Of a DNA stretch of 6,037 nt, positions 5,710-6,037 are shown piece by piece. Each line of letters starts with the position of its first letter. The stretch's first letter is position 1. Made by a program: the position numbers and the translations under genes. Under the pieces are notes generated by a model. That model was given only the letters and a program-made list of their open reading frames with translations, was not told the origin of the DNA and ran no database searches. The stretch is from JTS-RE9 sp964649195 (GTDB lineage: Bacteria > Planctomycetota > Phycisphaerae > Phycisphaerales > Phycisphaeraceae): assembly GCA_964649195.1 (NCBI GenBank), contig CAZYPK010000229.1, forward strand, positions 1 through 6,037. Direction: 5' to 3'.

Positions 5710-5749
5710 GAAGGCACGAAGGCACGGAGACACGAAGGCACGAAGGCAC
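5710..5749 (+). repeat. Five tandem copies of an octamer, GAAGGCAC
   Basis: Copies are at 5710-5717, 5718-5725, 5726-5733 (diverged, GGAGACAC), 5734-5741 and 5742-5749. Four of five are exact. It begins 9 nt after the sod stop and ends one base before the left arm of IR2. Read on the minus strand it gives a repeated SCLRAFVP-like peptide, which is a translation artefact of the repeat. Confidence 0.92.
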
Positions 5750-5750
5750 G

Positions 5751-5868
5751 TCGGGTGGCTGGGGCTGAGTCCGCGAAGCCCCGGCCCGGCGACCATCGAC
5801 TTTCAGTTGCTTCACCTTGCTTCGTACATCTGGGCCGGGGCTTCGCGGACTCAGCCCCAGCCACCCGA
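5751..5868. repeat. Perfect 37-bp inverted repeat (IR2) with 44-nt loop
   Basis: Arms 5751-5787 and 5832-5868 are exact reverse complements (37 of 37), separated by the 44-nt segment 5788-5831. The outer neighbours (G 5750 and A 5869) do not pair. The arm sequence is unrelated to IR1 although the arm length is equal. It lies 49 nt past the sod stop, so it could stabilise or end the sod transcript, but no T-run follows. A REP/MITE-like element is the alternative. Confidence 0.93.
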
Positions 5869-5875
5869 AGCGGTT

Positions 5876-5886
5876 CCAGCCACCCG
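5876..5886 (+). repeat. Extra copy of the IR2 arm tip
   Basis: CCAGCCACCCG recurs here, 19 nt after the identical 11-mer at 5857-5867 inside the right arm of IR2. Its reverse complement is at 5752-5762 in the left arm. It may be a remnant of a partial duplication of the element end. Confidence 0.6.
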
Positions 5887-5922
5887 GAAATAAGTTCTCA
5901 GTCTCCGGGGGCCGCGCGGGGC

Positions 5923-5962
5923 TTATGCGTTTCCCCTGACCCCTGCCAGGGCAAAAGCATAT
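5923..5962. repeat. Imperfect inverted repeat, 16-nt arms
   Basis: Bases 5923-5938 pair with 5947-5962 at 13 of 16 positions around an 8-nt loop. The arms include ATGCG/AGCAT and CCCTG/CAGGG. The right arm runs directly into the duplicated 20-mer. There is no downstream T-run, so a terminator is not supported. Confidence 0.5.
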
Positions 5963-6002
5963 GGGAGGGCGAGGCTCCCGCCGGGAGGGCGAGGCTCCTG
6001 CC
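5963..6002 (+). repeat. Duplicated 20-mer GGGAGGGCGAGGCTCCYGCC
   Basis: Two head-to-tail copies, 5963-5982 and 5983-6002, differ only at the seventeenth base (C in the first, T in the second). Each contains a GGGAG...CTCC/CTCCC self-complementary core with a 7-nt loop. A partial extension GAGCCG follows. It looks like a dispersed intergenic word repeat, but copy number cannot be judged from one window. Confidence 0.85.
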
Positions 6003-6037
6003 GAGCCGATTCGGTTGCGACGGCCCCGCTTTGGGGG

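Larger units (their letters stand above)
5702..6037. other. Repeat-rich region after sod, no gene seen
   Basis: No plausible coding sequence occurs between the sod stop and the window end. The region is almost entirely repeats in this order: tandem octamers (5710-5749), a 37-bp inverted repeat (5751-5868), a further copy of its arm tip (5876-5886), an imperfect inverted repeat (5923-5962) and a duplicated 20-mer (5963-6002). The final bases CCCCGCTTTGGGG can form a small hairpin but have no T-run. Confidence 0.7.

Noticed and set aside
4733..5815. Minus-strand open frame of 360 codons over sod
   Set aside because: It runs through IR1 and the octamer repeat and mirrors the SOD gene; its V/G/D-rich composition is an antisense effect.
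5702..6037. CRISPR array
   Set aside because: Repeats are adjacent or palindromic, of differing kinds, and lack regularly sized unique spacers.

Overview
The window reads as GC-rich chromosomal DNA, most likely from a planctomycete (Planctomycetota, perhaps Phycisphaerae). This is inferred from three things: a Hanks-type Ser/Thr kinase of planctomycetal style (SPEQIRG, FRCDIYGLGAT), weak or absent Shine-Dalgarno sites before most genes, and spacers full of G+C-rich inverted repeats and short word repeats. No rRNA, tRNA, CRISPR array or transposase gene was found.

Layout. (1) 1-185: leader with no convincing gene. (2) 186-1448 (+): a tail-anchored Ser/Thr protein kinase with a GspE/PilB-like N-terminal module. 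(3) 1495 onward (+): a membrane-anchored thioredoxin-like protein with a WCPPC active site. Its frame has no stop where the domain ends and stays open to 2847, antisense to the next gene. (4) 4353 to 1990 (-): three genes in one direction. They are an EboD-type sugar-phosphate cyclase (3-dehydroquinate synthase superfamily), an unrecognised 100-residue protein, and an EboB-type TatD-like metal hydrolase. I interpret these as a reduced and reordered 'ebo' cluster, a gene set known from cyanobacteria, other bacteria and eustigmatophyte plastids and linked to export of secondary-metabolite precursors. eboA, eboC, eboE and eboF are not in the window. (5) 4354-5089: a divergent spacer holding a perfect 37-bp inverted repeat. 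(6) 5090-5701 (+): a secreted, probably lipid-anchored Cu/Zn superoxide dismutase with a His-rich linker and no disulfide cysteines. (7) 5702-6037: a mosaic of repeats, including five tandem octamers, a second perfect 37-bp inverted repeat with a 44-nt loop, an imperfect inverted repeat and a duplicated 20-mer.

How the parts relate. The kinase and thioredoxin genes are 46 nt apart on one strand and could be co-transcribed. The ebo-like genes run head-on into them. eboD and sod are divergent. A 15-bp palindrome lies between eboD and the small gene and could be an operator. The points most worth following are the compact eboD-small gene-eboB unit, the thioredoxin frame that runs the full length of eboB in the antisense direction, and the two unrelated inverted repeats with equal 37-bp arms on either side of sod.
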